Source: Schoenoplectus triqueter
Taxonomy: Eukaryota; Streptophyta; Magnoliopsida; Poales; Cyperaceae
Direction: 5' to 3'
NCBI GenBank assembly: GCA_964058805.1
Contig: CAXKVV010001952.1
Location: 1 to 28,265 of the forward strand
DNA: 28,265 nt
Shown here: one piece after another, positions 8,810 to 19,949 of the stretch
Position numbering within the stretch: position 1 is the stretch's first letter
Layout of the letters: the number at the start of each line of letters is the position of its first letter
Notes under the pieces: model-generated
Database searches by the model: none
What the model was told of the DNA's origin: nothing
What the model saw: the letters and a program-made list of their open reading frames with translations, nothing else
Made by a program: the position numbers and the translations under genes

Positions 8810-9535
8810 ATGAATAGTTTTATTAATTTCAAAATACACTTAGAAAGTTTACTCTTAAGTTGCGCGCATGTTTGTCATGAGAACATTCTAATTGGACAGA
8901 AACATTTTTTTAATATCAATTGGGGATAGAAGTACACGATACAGCTGTCAAATGTACATGTTAGATATATTTCTTAATTGGATCATTCATTTTTCTTATG
9001 GGTTGTATAAAATCATGGACCACCGGATTCTTGTTAAAAATTTAATTTCCGTCGTGCGTTTGAATGATGTATTGAATGAAAACTAACGTACTCAAGCTAT
9101 TATAAAAATTCTTTATAATTATATGTATCTATCGAAAAATTGATAACGCTATTCAAAATTATAATAATAAATTTCAATCAAATTTAGCAATTTGAAAACA
9201 GAAGTTAGTTTTGATATATGAAATTCCAGCCATCATTTAATGTTAGGCTAACATTTTTTTTAAAACAATAAAAATATATATACAATCTAATCATTTTTTA
9301 CATGCATGACAAATCCACCACATAAGTTATTTTTTTCCTAAATAATTCAATTTCAAATTTCAGAGTTATTTATCATTACATCTCCGTTGAATATTGATGG
9401 ATTTAAGTTATTTTTGCTGCAACGATTAACTGGAGGTCCTTATTTAAGTTGGGAGATTGGAGGGTGTTGCCAAGCAATGCAGAACGTGCAAACTGGAGAG
9501 AATCAATCTCACGGTAATTCTTCTTGGTTTTATTT
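8810..9535. other. intergenic AT-rich spacer, nothing recognised
   Basis: No coding pattern, RNA gene or clear repeat boundary seen. The small plus-strand frame at 8892-9086 has no recognisable features. Confidence 0.4.
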
Positions 9536-10645
9536 TTTCTAAAGATCTTTCAACGATAAATAATTTACCCCAACCAACTGCGCAATCAACTTATTTTCAC
9601 TTGTAATCATAAACGATAAATAATTTACCTCAACCAACTGCGCAATCAACTTATTTTCACATATGATCATAATAAGGACGCAATCCGAACTCACATAATT
9701 CAAAAAATATTTTTTATATATTACAACAAACCATATTGGACAAAGATTAAATAATACAACCCCAATTCATGCCCTTCAATTCAAACCTCAAGGATGCAAA
9801 CTCGGCTCACACACTTCAGTTAAGCTAGTATAATTTTATGTTGTGCATATAAATCTTTTCAGGAGTTTATCAGATTGTTTTTAACACCCCAATTAGAATT
9901 TTCTATCAAACGTTATATCTATTTGAATATCAAATTTTTAACTCATCTGCACGGATTTATAAATTCTTTAGCTCACTACTCATTATGTATAATAAATAAT
10001 TAAATTATATTTAAATTTTTAACTAAAATTTTAAATATATTTATTTTTATTTTTATATATAATGAACAGTGGTTTGCATAAATAATTAAAATGATAGAGA
10101 ACAATAAGTCGAAGAAATACTTAAAATTATGTAATGAGCATAGTGTAGTGAGCTGAAAAAATAATTAAAATTTTAAAAAAATTCATTATCGACAGATTAG
10201 CAATTAATTATTTTTTTAAATATTTGAGCTTATTTTATTATTTATATATATGACAATTATTATTCTAAGTACTTATATTATTGTAATAAGTAATGGGCCG
10301 AAGAATTTCTAAATCCATGAAAATGAGCTAAAAATTTGATTTTCAAATGGATATATTTTTTGATAAAAAACTCTGATCGAGACATTTAAATACCATAAGA
10401 AAAGCTTGTGAAAATGTCTATGTGCACAATATAAAATTGTGCTAGGTGAATTGAAGGGCGTGAGGTAGAGTTACACCATTTAATTTTGGTTCAACATGAT
10501 TAGTTGTCGGATACGAAAAATATATTTTGAAAAAATATGAGTCTAAATTATGTGCTTGTTATGGTCATCTTGTGAAAATAAATTGAGTGTATATTTATTT
10601 ACGTAAATTAGTTGCTTTTGAAAGTTCTGTAAGAAAATTTTTAGT
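9536..10645. mobile_element. ~1.1-kb foldback element with very long imperfect arms
   Basis: The left part (about 9536-10000) and the inverse complement of the right part (about 10260-10645) share words in the same order: CTTTCAA, CAACTTATTTTCAC, GCCCTTCAATTC, ATAATTTTAT.TTGTGCA, CATTTGAA.ATCAAATTTTTA and CTCA....ACGGATTTA.AAATTCTT. The arms are therefore several hundred bases long around a short AT-rich centre. There is no coding capacity. A 60-bp tandem duplication lies in the left arm. The exact ends and any target duplication are unclear; it is either a Mutator-like MITE or an inverted duplication. Confidence 0.68.
9552..9671. repeat. 60-bp tandem duplication
   Basis: Copies at 9552-9611 and 9612-9671 begin AACGATAAATAATTTACC and share CAACCAACTGCGCAATCAAC; they differ by one base in the middle and a few near the end. 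It lies in the left arm of the foldback element and the right arm has only one such unit, so the duplication came after the arms formed. Confidence 0.92.
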
Positions 10646-12775
10646 GGTATCAAAATTGGATTGGATCAGTCCGTTAGACTTAAAACCCATATTGAAAGTC
10701 ATATCGAGCTGACTGATTGAAAGGATCGGATTTTCAGATAATATGATCTCTAGCACAGATAGTGTATCGAATACCTATAGAATTAGATGTATGTGTATGA
10801 AATTGTATTATCTCCACTCGCCAGACTCAGGGTTTCTAGGCCTTGGTTAGGGAATGAGATTTTTTTTGTTGGGTTTATGTCCCGGCCGGACGGTTAAGCT
10901 CATATACTTACTTTTCTACGAGTATTTGAGGCATGCCCAATTTTAGGGTTAAGTAAGAATTGAACCCAATATTATTAGTATTGGTCCTATAATTCTATCA
11001 ACGGATACATTTTATAAGGCTGTAATTAATAATATTTAATACAAATATTTTATATCAAAATTAAAAAAATTAACAAGAATCAATAACAATAATTTTTTAT
11101 ACATATTTCGTACAATAATATTCTATATATATTAAATTATAACTTATATAATATACTAAAAATTCATAATAAAATGATATAAATAATAAATATTAATAGT
11201 TTAATGAACCTAAAAACATAATGAGCCGAGTTAAGTATATCTCAAATTTTTTTCATTAACTTAACGAAATTAATTAACGAACCAAATTCAAATTAATCAT
11301 GAGTCATCACGAGGTGTGAGTTTTTCAAATAACCTTGGTACTTTAAAATCGGTCATAATCGAGTTGATTGGTTGATTTTTAGGAAAACCAGTAATAAACA
11401 AACCGGTTTTTTGAGATTGACTTCTGAACTGTTCGACTCTCCGCTTATCTCGTCCTTTTCAAATCTCTCTTTCATCCTCTCGTGACATTAAAAATTAATC
11501 AAAATATATAACAAATTATATAGATCTACAAATCGCCCGATATTACGTGGTCTTGATTCTCTAAGTTATCTACAAGTAAATTCAGCTCAAAGACCTCAAG
11601 ATTCAGCGTTGGAACAAAAAAAAAGTAGTCAAGTTGAAAATCTGCTGGTATTTGATTTACACCTATCGATCCTTGAATGCCCTTAAGGTGTTTGATAAAA
11701 CGACAAAACCAAAATTTCTCTCACATATTGTGGGATAATGGGTTTGTTATGATTTGTATAACAAGAAGACATGATCCCGAGTAATGGATTTGCATGAGAA
11801 TTTTGTAAGGACGCATTTCCAATTAAGTATTCTTGTGCCATTTTTTCCTGTTATAATTTGCATATGCAAGCTTGAATTTTCCGCGCTATATATGCATCCT
11901 ACTTGATTGGTAGTTGAATATGAAATTTTTTTTGCTGTTCGATTCTTCCATTAGTAAAATAATTCATACTTCTTGCTGACTTGCTAAACTAAAAACCAAT
12001 TAGAATTATAGTCCATCTCAGATCTATGTTTAAATAGCCCATGCAACATCCCAAGCGAATTATTTTTCATAATTCACTGTCGTAAACTAAACCTTTTTCA
12101 CCAGCCGAACAATCACAGCTGCTTGATTGCAATATAAAAATTTAAAATAATTAAAATAAAAGCTCCAAATACTTTATAACATTATATGCGAGAGTAAAGT
12201 ATTATCAGTATAACAGTGACTATAGGAATTGAATCTCTACTTCAAAAGAAAACAATGGCAATGTGGTTTCAGGAAAAAAAAATGGATGGGTCTCAGTCTC
12301 TTGGGCCCATTTTGAAACCCAACAATTTGTGCAACTCATCAAGTCAGGAACAATCTAAAACGGATGGGTGATAGTATGAAATGGGCCAATGGGTTTGATT
12401 GAGCCCAAATTTTGACTATGTTTATCCTCTCGGTTTCTTACAATGTTTGGTCTTAAAACTCACAAAAAAAAAGAAATTTCTAAATCAAATGATAATCAAG
12501 GAGTAACCAGGTCAATTAAGTACCCAACCCCCTTTCTTTTTTTAATCCTCAAATAGAGTCGCTTGCAGTTCAATTTTATTTAAAAAAATGTATTCGCAAA
12601 TAGGAATTGACTCCCAATTTATTTACTGATTTATGATTTATGTGTAGACTCCAAATTTTACTTCTTTTTTACTTATAAGTGATATTATATATATTTTTTA
12701 ACATGAGATAAAGATCAAAGCCTATAGATTATCTTTTACGCGGATGCTGAATTAAATTCGCATATAGAATGTTGT
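10646..12775. other. intergenic region, no gene recognised
   Basis: AT-rich, with no convincing open frame, RNA gene or transposon boundary. Around 12296-12412 several GGGCC words occur (TTGGGCCCA, ATGGGCCAATGGG, TGAGCCCA), similar to plant site-II/TCP promoter motifs, but no gene follows on either strand. Confidence 0.4.
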
Positions 12776-14360
12776 TGTGATATTTTTCAAACTAATAAAA
12801 ATAATTTAATATGCACAAGAGGAAGCCGCAAGCACACGACCTACCACGTAGTATTTAGATGTTGATCCCACAGAAAATGATTAAATTACATATATAAATA
12901 ATTTCTTTAAACTAAACTATAAATCTATAAATATTTTTAAACTAAATAATTTTCAAAATAATCATTTAAACTGAACTAAATTTGGGTTACTTAAGAAAGT
13001 CTAGAGTTTCAGCATCACTATTCACTTGAGTCTTAATCGTACTGATTATATATTTTAATGCTAATTTATAAGGATTACCATCTAATTTAGTACCAAGTTC
13101 CTGGTTAAGATTTGACACAGTATTTTAATTATGACAAACTTCACGATTAAGTTCATCGTTCTTTCTAATTAAAACCATTAAGTTTTGATAATTTTAAACA
13201 GTTCAAAGACTAATTATTAACGGTTAAATCCATCTAATTAATACTTTAAATGTTCAGAAAAGTCTCAACTAATCTAGATTTTACGGTTAGATCCATCATT
13301 TAGGGTTAGTTACCGCTTTTAATGGTCGAAGAATCGTCAGATTTTGGTTAGAAACCTAAATAATCCTCTAAAATATATGTGCAATCCAAATTTTATTTTT
13401 TGATTATTAATCTATGCTATCTAGGATTTTTAATCCTAGATGAATTACTAATACAAACGTACAATATTTCAATTTGTGCACATCAATTCTATCACAAAAT
13501 AATTCATAAAATAAAATAATTAAAAAAATAACAAATATGATTAAACTTTAAATTTCAAGTTACGTATCTACTATCCTAGAACAAGATCTACTCTTCCAGG
13601 GAGAAGAGAGAAGCACAAAAATAATCGATAAAATCTAAGAAAAAAATCATAAAAAGTACAGAAGTTTGCCTAATTTTTTATCTCAGTCTCTTCCTTCTTT
13701 CTCTCCCGAATAAAAATGAAAATCTCTCTCTTGAAAATAGTCTCCAATTGTTCTGCTCTTCATCTAACTCTCGATCCTCTTTTATAGGGAAATTGTATAA
13801 AAATAGCAAAAACAACCCACTAAAATAAGTAACACACAAAATCATTCAAGTTTTCTATATTTTTCACCTATATTCAGATCTATTTCAGTTATCAGGTCCT
13901 AATAGTTATATTCTACTCGTTGTCATAATCGAAATGAGCCCAAGAAGGCTGAAAAACTCCAAGCGATTATCCCAAAAACTGTAAATAACCGTCAGGAGGT
14001 TGGTCTGAAACCGTCTGATTGGGCTTCGGTCCGCAGAGAGACTTGTTTTGTCTGCAGATACTATTTTAGTGCCTGATTCTACACTTATGTGATCCAAAAT
14101 GGACCCCTATAGTCCGCAGATAGGGTTTCTGATGTCTGATTTCACTCTTTTGCTTGTAACTTACTCGTTTGTTGTCTGTTCTGTCTCAAATTTATGTCGT
14201 TCTGCTTTATTTTCAATGAGATTCTATCTATACCTGAAAAATAAATAAATTCTAGATAGTACTTTAAAGTTGATAATTTAAACCCTAATTAAACTAAATT
14301 AAGTCTAATTAAATCCTAAGAAGCTAAATTATGAGATTAAACCATGTCCAAAATATAGCA
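12776..14360 (-). repeat. 3' LTR of the gypsy-type element
   Basis: Aligns with 16966-18475 throughout; a shared 19-base anchor CACAAGAGGAAGCCGCAAG is at 12814-12832. Read on the minus strand it runs from TGCTATATTTTGG to TCACA. A TATAAAAG box is at 13779-13786 and a perfect 10-bp-stem hairpin at 13419-13441. Near 14035-14060 it has a short segment missing from the other copy. The minus-strand open frame at 13906-14097 lies in it and is not a gene. Confidence 0.82.
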
Positions 14361-14379
14361 TTTAAATTATATTATGAAA

Positions 14380-14392
14380 TTCCCCCAAGCTT
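14380..14392 (-). promoter_or_regulatory. polypurine tract for plus-strand priming
   Basis: On the minus strand it reads AAGCTTGGGGGAA, preceded by TTGCTTGAGGACGAGCAAC, the wording usually found just before the 3' LTR of plant gypsy elements. It sits about 20 bases from the inferred LTR edge, slightly further than normal. Confidence 0.7.
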
Positions 14393-15539
14393 GATTGTTG
14401 CTCGTCCTCAAGCAAGTCTCAAACTCAAATATTGATCTGATCTCTCAACTCAACTTTTATCTAAACTAGACCTAATGCAATAACTCTCAAAAATAGATCA
14501 AAATTGAGAAATTCAACAATCAAATGCATGTTTCTTTATTTTTCATAAGGCATATAAAAAAGATTATCGAGTCTATTTTAATGATTTTAAAATTCACAAG
14601 CACATTAGACTCCCTCGGTAGAGTTAACCATACATGGGGTTCGTACGACTTTTAAAATCTTAATACGATATCCTTTATAATTTTATCAAATGATCGATTT
14701 ATTTTTCGAAAGAAAAATAAACAAAGGTGGAATATATAATGTACATTGGAAGTGCACACACACATTTTTTTTTCATCGAGTGATCATGTCCTTGTTTTAT
14801 ACCGGAACAATACACAGTAACTTAATTAACTCATATTGTTCAATGTGTATATTGCATACATTCACTCGTAACTTGATTAAACTAGTGAAGTGTTAGTCAC
14901 TCGGTTATAATATTTAAATCCTTTATATTTTTTTCATGCTTCATACAATTCTTAACAGTATTTATAACTCTTAAACCAACTAAAAACTAAAAGAAAGAAT
15001 AAATGGTGCAAAAATTTATTAGAGGGAAATAAAAAAAAGTTTTTGAAAAAATATTGGATTATTTATCAAAATTATAAATCTTTTCACATTTAACTCTCAA
15101 AAGTACTAACAAATCCCATATCTAATTATCTCTTTTAAAATTATCATTTTTCTTAATTTAAGCGTTAATAAATTTGAAAAATGTGTCATTTAAGAATCCC
15201 TTATGAAATCGCATGTCTTAAATCATCAAATTTCTCATCTCAATTTTTTTTTCAAAATTACCCCTAAATTTTTTAATTTACCTCTAAATATTAATGCAAA
15301 CTCTAAATGTAATTATACTAAAATCTAATATGTAACTACATATCATGAAATGCAAGTCCTAGATACAACGAACACAATCACAACATCACAAATCACTTCC
15401 TTCACACTTTCATTCATCCCCCAAGTTTATTTAAAGCATTGACCTTAATGCTTTTCATTCATAAAATAAAACATTAAAAGTTTGACAAACTTATAAAATT
15501 TCATATGTGATCCGGTCGGGGGTTTCATCTCGTCTCATG
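14393..15539 (-). other. 3' non-coding part of the retroelement interior
   Basis: AT-rich with no coding signal. A CCCCCAAGTTTATTTAAAGC motif near 15419 followed by CTTAATGC resembles the untranslated 3' region of plant gypsy elements. The plus-strand open frame at 14690-14896 has no recognisable motif. Confidence 0.55.
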
Positions 15540-15743
15540 TCACTTTTTTATCTTCACTTTGTGACCCGCGACTACATAGTTCTCCCAGGTGTTCAAGACA
15601 TGCTTAGTGAGGTTCTCGAAAGATTCATATGACACGTCGTTGGATGCAACAGTCTTGAGATAGAAAACTAGATATGATTTAGGTTGGGCAGGGTCTAGAT
15701 TGACATTCATGAAGACTCGATAAGTTTTATTAGGATTGAGGAA
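15540..15743 (-). pseudogene. unidentified open frame inside the retroelement
   Basis: On the minus strand 67 codons are open between TAA (15744-15746) and TGA (15540-15542); the first ATG is at 15708-15710. The product includes KTYRVFMNVNLDP, then AQPKSYLVFYLKTVASND, then YESFENLTKHVLNTW and ENYVVAGHKVKIKK. Composition looks protein-like rather than AT noise. Just upstream a different frame reads VEISAKTQNVEFKPLLFSLR, so a frameshift may separate two parts of one older coding sequence. I do not recognise the family; it could be a decayed gag/pol segment, an extra retroelement ORF or captured host sequence. Confidence 0.4.
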
Positions 15744-16477
15744 TTATCACGGAGGGAGAATAGCAGTGGCTTGAATTCAACATTTTGTGTCTTTGCAGAG
15801 ATTTCGACATTGGTTTCAGCAAAATATGATGTTTTAAAGAAAATTTGGCAAATTTTAGTTCACACTCCTCTTGTTCAATTCACATTTGGGTCTCTGGAGG
15901 TTCTCGATTTGTCTCGGTTACTTCAGATTAGCATGCATGCGTCATATTTTCTTCGTCACTTGATTTCTCATGCATGGTCAGTTGATACTCCCCGCCAATA
16001 AATCGAAAGAACTCAGCCAAATCAATTTCTAATACTTTCTCCTTCTCATCTTCACCTACAAAAAAAAACTCAGCTCCTTTATTCCCATTAACGTTAGTCT
16101 CAACAAAGTTTTGAGTTTTAACCAATGAACAACTTTTATAATCATCATCCCACTAAGTTTCTAAACTTTGATTAAAGTTTATTTCAACTAAAATTTGAGG
16201 TTCATCAATTGATGACTCTAGTATTTCATTTTGTCACGTTCAAGCCTTTAAATGATGGTCTTAATGAAATTTTTTAATATATTTTAAGATTTGATTTTTC
16301 TGGGGCTTGTTGATAGTTTAAATCATGTTAACAATAAGAAACTTGCTCAAAATTTGAATGATTATTTCAATCAGTGTCATAAGAATCATTAAATTGGTTA
16401 TTGTATGACTAGTTAGAATAATTTATCATACAAAAAATTTCAAATTCAGATTCTTAAAAGTAGGTCATGCCGACTTA
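15744..16477 (-). other. decayed interior of the retroelement
   Basis: A minus-strand frame at 15928-16125 contains an acidic segment (FFVGEDEKEKVLEIDLAEFFRFIGG) that may be retroelement-derived, but I see no protease or polymerase motif. The rest is AT-rich with no clear reading frame. Confidence 0.35.
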
Positions 16478-16786
16478 ACATTCAAGAGATGTATGGCCTG
16501 TGTTACTGTAAATTTCACAAGTTAAAAATTTACATGCCCTTTTGTGGTCCTTGAGAATAGCCTAAAAAGTGATGATAATTGGAGAAAATTAAGTTACTTG
16601 GTGAATTATATTTTTTTGTCGAACATCTCTTCGTAGCGTCTTCACCGTAGCAATGAGCTTATTTATTTGGATCTCATATTGAAGCTCCTCAACTATAGCG
16701 GTGAGCTTACTTATTGAATCATTTTCATAATAATTTGGCACTATAAAGTCCCTAAAAAGGCGGTTGTTATCATTATACGCCGCCAT
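16478..16786 (-). pseudogene. gag remnant: N-terminus joined to a CCHC zinc knuckle
   Basis: Starting at ATG 16784-16786 the frame reads MAAYNDNNRLFRDFIVPNYY, matching the 'N..R.L.D...P' opening of plant Athila/Tat-type Gag proteins. It stops with TAA at 16589-16591 after a short Leu-rich, coiled-coil-like stretch. In the same frame, beyond that stop and a further TAG, positions 16478-16519 read CEIYSNTGHTSLEC, which is a CX2CX4HX4C knuckle with the second Cys changed to Tyr (one G-to-A). A Gag normally has several hundred residues between these landmarks; here only about 75 codons separate them, so most of the capsid region has been deleted. Gag would package the element RNA; this copy is non-functional. 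Confidence 0.68.
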
Positions 16787-16937
16787 GATATGTTCCTCCG
16801 GTCCTCAAAAATCCAGTCTTTATGAGGTCATGCAAAAGAAGAAAGAAAAAATAAAACCTCGAATTGGAAAAGAAAAAAATGAAAAATATAAAATATCTAG
16901 TCTTAAATACTCTTGGTTCTATTGATATTTAAAACAG

Positions 16938-16955
16938 TCCCATGCAACAATGCCA
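16938..16955 (-). promoter_or_regulatory. decayed primer-binding site, tRNA-Asp type
   Basis: On the minus strand it reads TGGCATTGTTGCATGGGA. The plant tRNA-Asp-complementary site used by Athila/Tat elements is TGGCGCCGTTGCCGGGGA; 13 of 18 bases agree and three of the five changes are transitions. It lies about 10 bases beyond the 5' LTR edge and ahead of the gag start, in the expected order. Confidence 0.72.
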
Positions 16956-16965
16956 AAAAATTTAT

Positions 16966-18475
16966 TCTAATATTTTAAACTAATAAAATAACCTAATACA
17001 CACAAGAGGAAGCCGCAAGCGCATGACCTACTGCGTAGTATTGAGGTGTCGACCCTACAAAGACTGATTAAACTACCGATATAGATAATTTCTTTAAACT
17101 AAACTATAAATCTAAAAATATTTTTAAACTGAATAATTTCAAAATAAATAATTAAATTGAACTAAATTTTGGTTACTTCAAGATTAAGAAAGTCTATGAT
17201 TTTAACATCACCATCCACTTGAATCTTAATCATACTGATTATGTATTTTAATGCTAATTTATGAGAGTTACTATCTAATTTAGTACTAAGTTTATGGTTA
17301 GGGTTTGGCACAGTATTTCAATTAGGACAAACTTCACGATTAAGTATATCGTTCTTCCTAATTAAAATATGTTAAGTTTTGATCATTCTAAACAATTCAA
17401 AGACTAATTATTCATGATTAAATCTATCTAATTAATACTTTAAATATTCAGAAAAGTCTCAACTAATCTAGAATTTACGGTTAGGTCCATCATCTAGGGT
17501 TAGTTATCGCTTTTGAGGGTCAATGAACCGTCAGATTTGATTAGAAACCTAAATAATTATCTAAGATATATGTACAATTCTAACTTTATTTGCAGATTAT
17601 GAATCTATATTATCTAGGATTTTTAATCCTAGATGAAAAACTAATGCAAACATACAATAATTCAATTTATGCACAATAATTCTATCACAAAAGTAATTTA
17701 TAAAATAAAATAATTAAAACAACAATAAGTATGATTAAACTTTAAGTTTCAAGTTACATGTCTACAGCCCTAGAACATGATCTACTATTCCATGAAGGAG
17801 AGAAAAAACACAAAAATAATTGATAAAATCTGAGAAAAAATCATAAAAAGTACAGAAATTAGTTTAGTTTTTATCTCAATCTCTTTCTTTCTCTCTCCTA
17901 AAGAAAAATGAAAATCTCTCTTTTGAAAACTATCTCCAATTGTCCCGCTCTCCATATAACTCTGCACCATCTTTTATAAGGAAATTCTATAAACAATAGT
18001 AAAAATTGTCCACTAAAATAAATAACACAGAGAACCATCCAAGTTTTTAATATTTTTCATCTATATCTAGATTTATTTCGTTTATGAGGCTCTAATAATT
18101 GTATTCTCCTTATTTTCAGGATCAAAACGAGCGTAAGAACGCTGAAAAACTCCAAACAGTCTCTCATAAACTATAAATAACCGTTAAGAGGTCACGCTGA
18201 AATCGTCTGATTGGGCTTTTGTCCGCAGATACTGTTTTGGAGCCCGATTCTGCACTTCTGCTGTCCGAAATGGAGGCCTACAGTCCGCAAACAAGGTTTT
18301 TGATGCCCGATTTCACTCTTTTGCTTGTAACTTGCTCGTTTGTTGGTCGTTTTGACTCAAATTTGTGTCGTTCTTCTTCATTTTCAAGGTTTTAAACTCT
18401 AATTAAACTAAATTAAGTATAATTAAACCCTAAAAAAACTAGATTGTTAGATTAAACTATATCCAAAATATATTA
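16966..18475 (-). repeat. 5' LTR of the gypsy-type element
   Basis: Diverged copy of 12776-14360 with the anchor CACAAGAGGAAGCCGCAAG at 17001-17019. A TATAAAAG box (minus strand) at 17971-17978 is conserved with the other LTR, and the ATCTAGGATT-TTT-AATCCTAGAT hairpin is at 17612-17634. U3 would be the high-coordinate part and R-U5 the low-coordinate part. The minus-strand open frame at 17785-17970 lies in it and is not a gene. Confidence 0.82.
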
Positions 18476-18990
18476 TTTAAATCCTTGTATCACTTGTATC
18501 AAGAATAATATATTAATCTTTAAATTAGTTGTGGCTTCCTAAAATTAATTCTAAACTCATAGAATCGTAATGGAACACAAAGTAAAAGTATTGTCATGAT
18601 GCCCTTGCAATCCTCCTTCGAATATTTTTACTAGGGTAAAGTCAATAATCCCTCGAAATTTGTCGATATATTCATAGGTCCTTTCAAACAAAAAGAAAAC
18701 AGAAAGACAAAAAGAAAAGCTCTTTTAAGATGAAGGCAAAAAGAAAATTGGAGACAGAAAGAAGGTACGATTTCTTGAAATGTGCTTAAGTACTTTGATT
18801 ATTGCACTAAAAATATAATCATAATAGTTTGTTCAATAAAATCATGCTACGTTAAATTCGCATGATTATATTTAATGTTATCATTGAAGTAAAACTTTAA
18901 TTTCTTTTAGCACTGTAATTTCACTCTTCATTTATCTTAATAAAAAATAGCTCATTTTTCTCATTTTTCATTGAAAAAGTTGATATGATG
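18476..18990. other. spacer right of the retroelement, nothing recognised
   Basis: AT-rich, with a purine-rich A/G stretch at about 18690-18770. No gene or repeat boundary identified. Confidence 0.4.
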
Positions 18991-19540
18991 TCTTAAGATT
19001 AAGCTTTTAAAAAACAGAAAGTTTTAACGGTTTTGGCAGACTCTGACGTTAAGTTTTTGAGAAAAAAATGGATTTAACGGGTTTTTTGTGATTTAACTGT
19101 TTTATCTCACATTGAACTCATTAAAACCGTTATTTAAAAAAAATACATTTAACGACTGTATTTTTTTTATTTTAAATCTTAATAGTTTGTGACTCCAAAA
19201 TTTTATTTTCTTTTTATTTTTTGGATGTAAATTGAGTCCCTAATAAAAATAGAAAACAAATACGTCATGTAATAGTTTAATATAATTTAAAATTTTAACT
19301 TTTAAGTACTTAATTAATGTTATAATTATTATCTTTACTTAATTTTATTAATTATTAAGTACTAATGATATGATAATGTATTTCTTAGCATTTTTAAATA
19401 TCAATTAATAGGTAAAAAATGATTGATCATTTTTAATTTAACGACCGTATAAAATCATTAAAATCGTTAAAATAGTTAACCGTTAACTGATCACCTCACC
19501 GTTAAGAGTCATTAAACATTTTTTAAAAGCTTACTTAAGA
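18991..19540. mobile_element. inverted-repeat element rich in TTAACGG motifs
   Basis: Left end TCTTAAG..TAAGCTTTTAAAAAA (18991-19014) and right end (19519-19540) are inverted copies differing by a two-base gap. Inside, TTAACGG and CCGTTAA words recur in both orientations near both ends, suggesting subterminal repeats. No coding capacity. I could not establish a target duplication, so the superfamily is uncertain. Confidence 0.5.
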
Positions 19541-19949
19541 TACAATTAAATATATTACTCTTTATATTCTTTCTAATGAATTATTATGTATCTAATTATA
19601 ATATTTATTCTTAACATATTTTTTACATTTTAAAAATATATATTTATTTTCCAAAATTTTGTAATAAAAATTATTTTACAGAAAAATGTTTTTATTTTCT
19701 ATAATTTTTCGGGTGAAACATGATGAACAGTATAGTAAAATAAAACTTTGCAATTAACACCACACAACTTGATATAGCAAAAACACTACATCAAATTTAT
19801 ATTTACTAAAACACTTCATAAGATATATTTCAACTAAGCAATTAACCCAACACAACTTTTAAAAAAAATCCAATATGAACCATCTAATATGATAATTGAT
19901 CATCTACTTCATTCATTCGCAACAACAAGTCAAAAACATTACTTAAATA
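19541..19949. other. AT-rich spacer, nothing recognised
   Basis: No coding pattern or repeat boundary visible. Confidence 0.4.

Larger units (their letters stand above)
12776..18475 (-). mobile_element. old, internally deleted Ty3/gypsy-type LTR retrotransposon
   Basis: Two diverged direct repeats of ~1.5 kb flank a ~2.6-kb interior. Read on the minus strand the order is 5' LTR (16966-18475), a decayed tRNA-Asp-type primer site, a gag-like start, a CCHC knuckle, non-coding sequence with a GGGGGATGAATG-like motif, a polypurine tract and the 3' LTR (12776-14360). The gag start and primer site resemble the Athila/Tat group. No protease, reverse transcriptase or integrase remains, so it is a deletion derivative. 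The LTRs differ by many substitutions and indels, indicating age. No target duplication could be confirmed at the inferred ends. Confidence 0.8.

Noticed and set aside
12776..18475. Segmental duplication as an explanation for the two 1.5-kb repeats
   Set aside because: A primer site, polypurine tract, gag stub and matching TATA boxes in the right order fit LTRs better.
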